From Pseudopedobacter sp044361595 (GTDB lineage Bacteria; Bacteroidota; Bacteroidia; Sphingobacteriales; Sphingobacteriaceae), in contig JBIKIN010000009.1 in NCBI GenBank assembly GCA_044361595.1, positions 81,915-145,914 of the forward strand: 64,000 bases of DNA, given 5' to 3'. This document shows positions 63,605 to 64,000 of the stretch, piece by piece (the first letter of the stretch is position 1; each line of letters starts with the position of its first letter). A model generated the notes under the pieces. That model searched no databases. It was given only the letters and a program-made list of their open reading frames with translations, and was not told the origin of the DNA. Position numbers and translations under genes: made by a program.

Positions 63605-64000
63605 CTAAATTCTAATTTTACAGCGTAAAAGTGAAAATAATTTGCTTTTTTCTTTGTTTTTTATTTTTTCAATGGCACTCAAGAACTCCTCGAAAACCTC
63701 CGTTTCGTTCTTTGCAAAACTGATATTTACAATCCCGATTTTTCTTCGGGATGATTTGCTTTCGTTCTTTGCAAAACTGATATTTACAATCCCGATTTTT
63801 CTTCGGGATGATTTGCTTTCGTTCTTTGCAAAACTGATATTTACAATCCCGATTTTTCTTCGGGATGATTTGCTTTCGTTCTTTGCAAAACTGATATTTA
63901 CAATCCCGATTTTTCTTCGGGATGATTTGCTTTCGTTCTTTGCAAAACTGATATTTACAATCCCGATTTTTCTTCGGGATGATTTGCTTTCGTTCTTTGC
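63605..64000 (-). CDS. Possible partial gene crossing the tandem repeat (low confidence)
   Basis: On the minus strand a frame enters at the right edge and stops at 63605-63607. Across the repeats it reads a 19-residue unit (starting ESKSSRRK), then past them a protein-like tail: TEVFEEFLSAIEKIKNKEKS, then KLFSLLRCKIRI. The tail looks like a normal amphipathic C-terminal helix, so the array may be an in-frame expansion inside a gene that starts outside the window. However, the repeat period is a multiple of three, so open frames are cheap: another minus frame and one plus frame are also open. I recognise no family. Confidence 0.3.
   Translation of the reverse strand, partial: AKNESKSSRRKIGIVNISFAKNESKSSRRKIGIVNISFAKNESKSSRRKIGIVNISFAKNESKSSRRKIGIVNISFAKNESKSSRRKIGIVNISFAKNETEVFEEFLSAIEKIKNKEKSKLFSLLRCKIRI
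63703..64000. repeat. 57-bp perfect tandem repeat array, running off the window
   Basis: Units start at 63703, 63760, 63817, 63874, 63931 and 63988: five complete copies and part of a sixth, with no mismatch visible. Each unit contains ATCCCGA...TCGGGAT, a 7-bp stem with a T-rich loop. There are no spacers. Confidence 0.97.

Noticed and set aside
63703..64000. A CRISPR array
   Set aside because: The 57-bp units abut with no variable spacers, and no cas genes are nearby.
63672..64000. A plus-strand frame of hydrophobic 19-residue repeats starting with ATG at 63672
   Set aside because: It is open only because the 57-bp period is divisible by three; no signal, no family, and its minus-strand counterpart has a more natural end.

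Overview
The window is about 64 kb of AT-rich DNA that looks like a Bacteroidota chromosome, most likely a Pedobacter-like member of the Sphingobacteriaceae. The signs are a SusC/SusD pair, a hybrid two-component regulator, T9SS-type C-terminal sorting regions, a GLPGLI protein, DUF5103, DUF5017 and TamL families, promoter boxes of the TAnnTTTG type, and few Shine-Dalgarno sites. The genus is inferred; there is no rRNA or other marker here to settle it.

Left end (1-11200). A cut-off TolB-like propeller gene is followed by an isomerase (FucI/AraA superfamily) and an L-ribulokinase (araB), probably one sugar-catabolic operon. Next come the remnant of a cytochrome c peroxidase gene, a HAD phosphatase, tRNA-Ser(GGA), a small LTxxQ periplasmic protein, an OmpA-family protein, and a large CheB-CheR-PAS-histidine kinase gene broken by a one-base frameshift.

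Centre (11300-37240). All genes are on the minus strand and form a polysaccharide utilisation locus. In transcription order they are: hybrid two-component system, SGNH/sialate-O-acetylesterase-like esterase, parallel beta-helix protein, free-standing accessory module, beta-helix plus accessory module plus T9SS tail, GH2, sulfatase, accessory module plus T9SS tail, SusC, SusD, DUF5017 surface lipoprotein, and GH88 unsaturated glucuronyl hydrolase. The set suggests a sulfated, acetylated, uronic-acid-containing polysaccharide. The beta-helix proteins would cut it, probably as lyases, and GH88 would remove the unsaturated uronic acid. A roughly 280-residue module I cannot assign to a known family occurs in three of these proteins and is the best candidate for something undescribed.

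Right half (37400-60000). These are mostly housekeeping and envelope genes: a thioesterase, a DUF5103 lipoprotein, an ABC-F ATPase, a lipocalin-like lipoprotein, pyrD, GLPGLI with its outer-membrane barrel partner, an MG2 protein, an S15 hydrolase, an M1 aminopeptidase, TamL, a TrmH-type methyltransferase, tRNA-Cys(GCA), a 56-residue basic protein, DUF2147, a YCF48-like protein and DUF2236.

Right end (60000-64000). DUF2809 is followed by a minus-strand cluster of a membrane protein, a winged-helix regulator, a small membrane protein and CreD. Three copies of the perfect palindrome ACTTTG-N5-CAAAGT lie just before three of its genes and look like operators of the regulator. The window ends in dispersed repeats and an array of identical 57-bp tandem repeats that runs off the edge.

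Starts were moved inward wherever the longest frame began with TTG or GTG, or lacked a signal peptide at its N terminus. Exceptions are stated.
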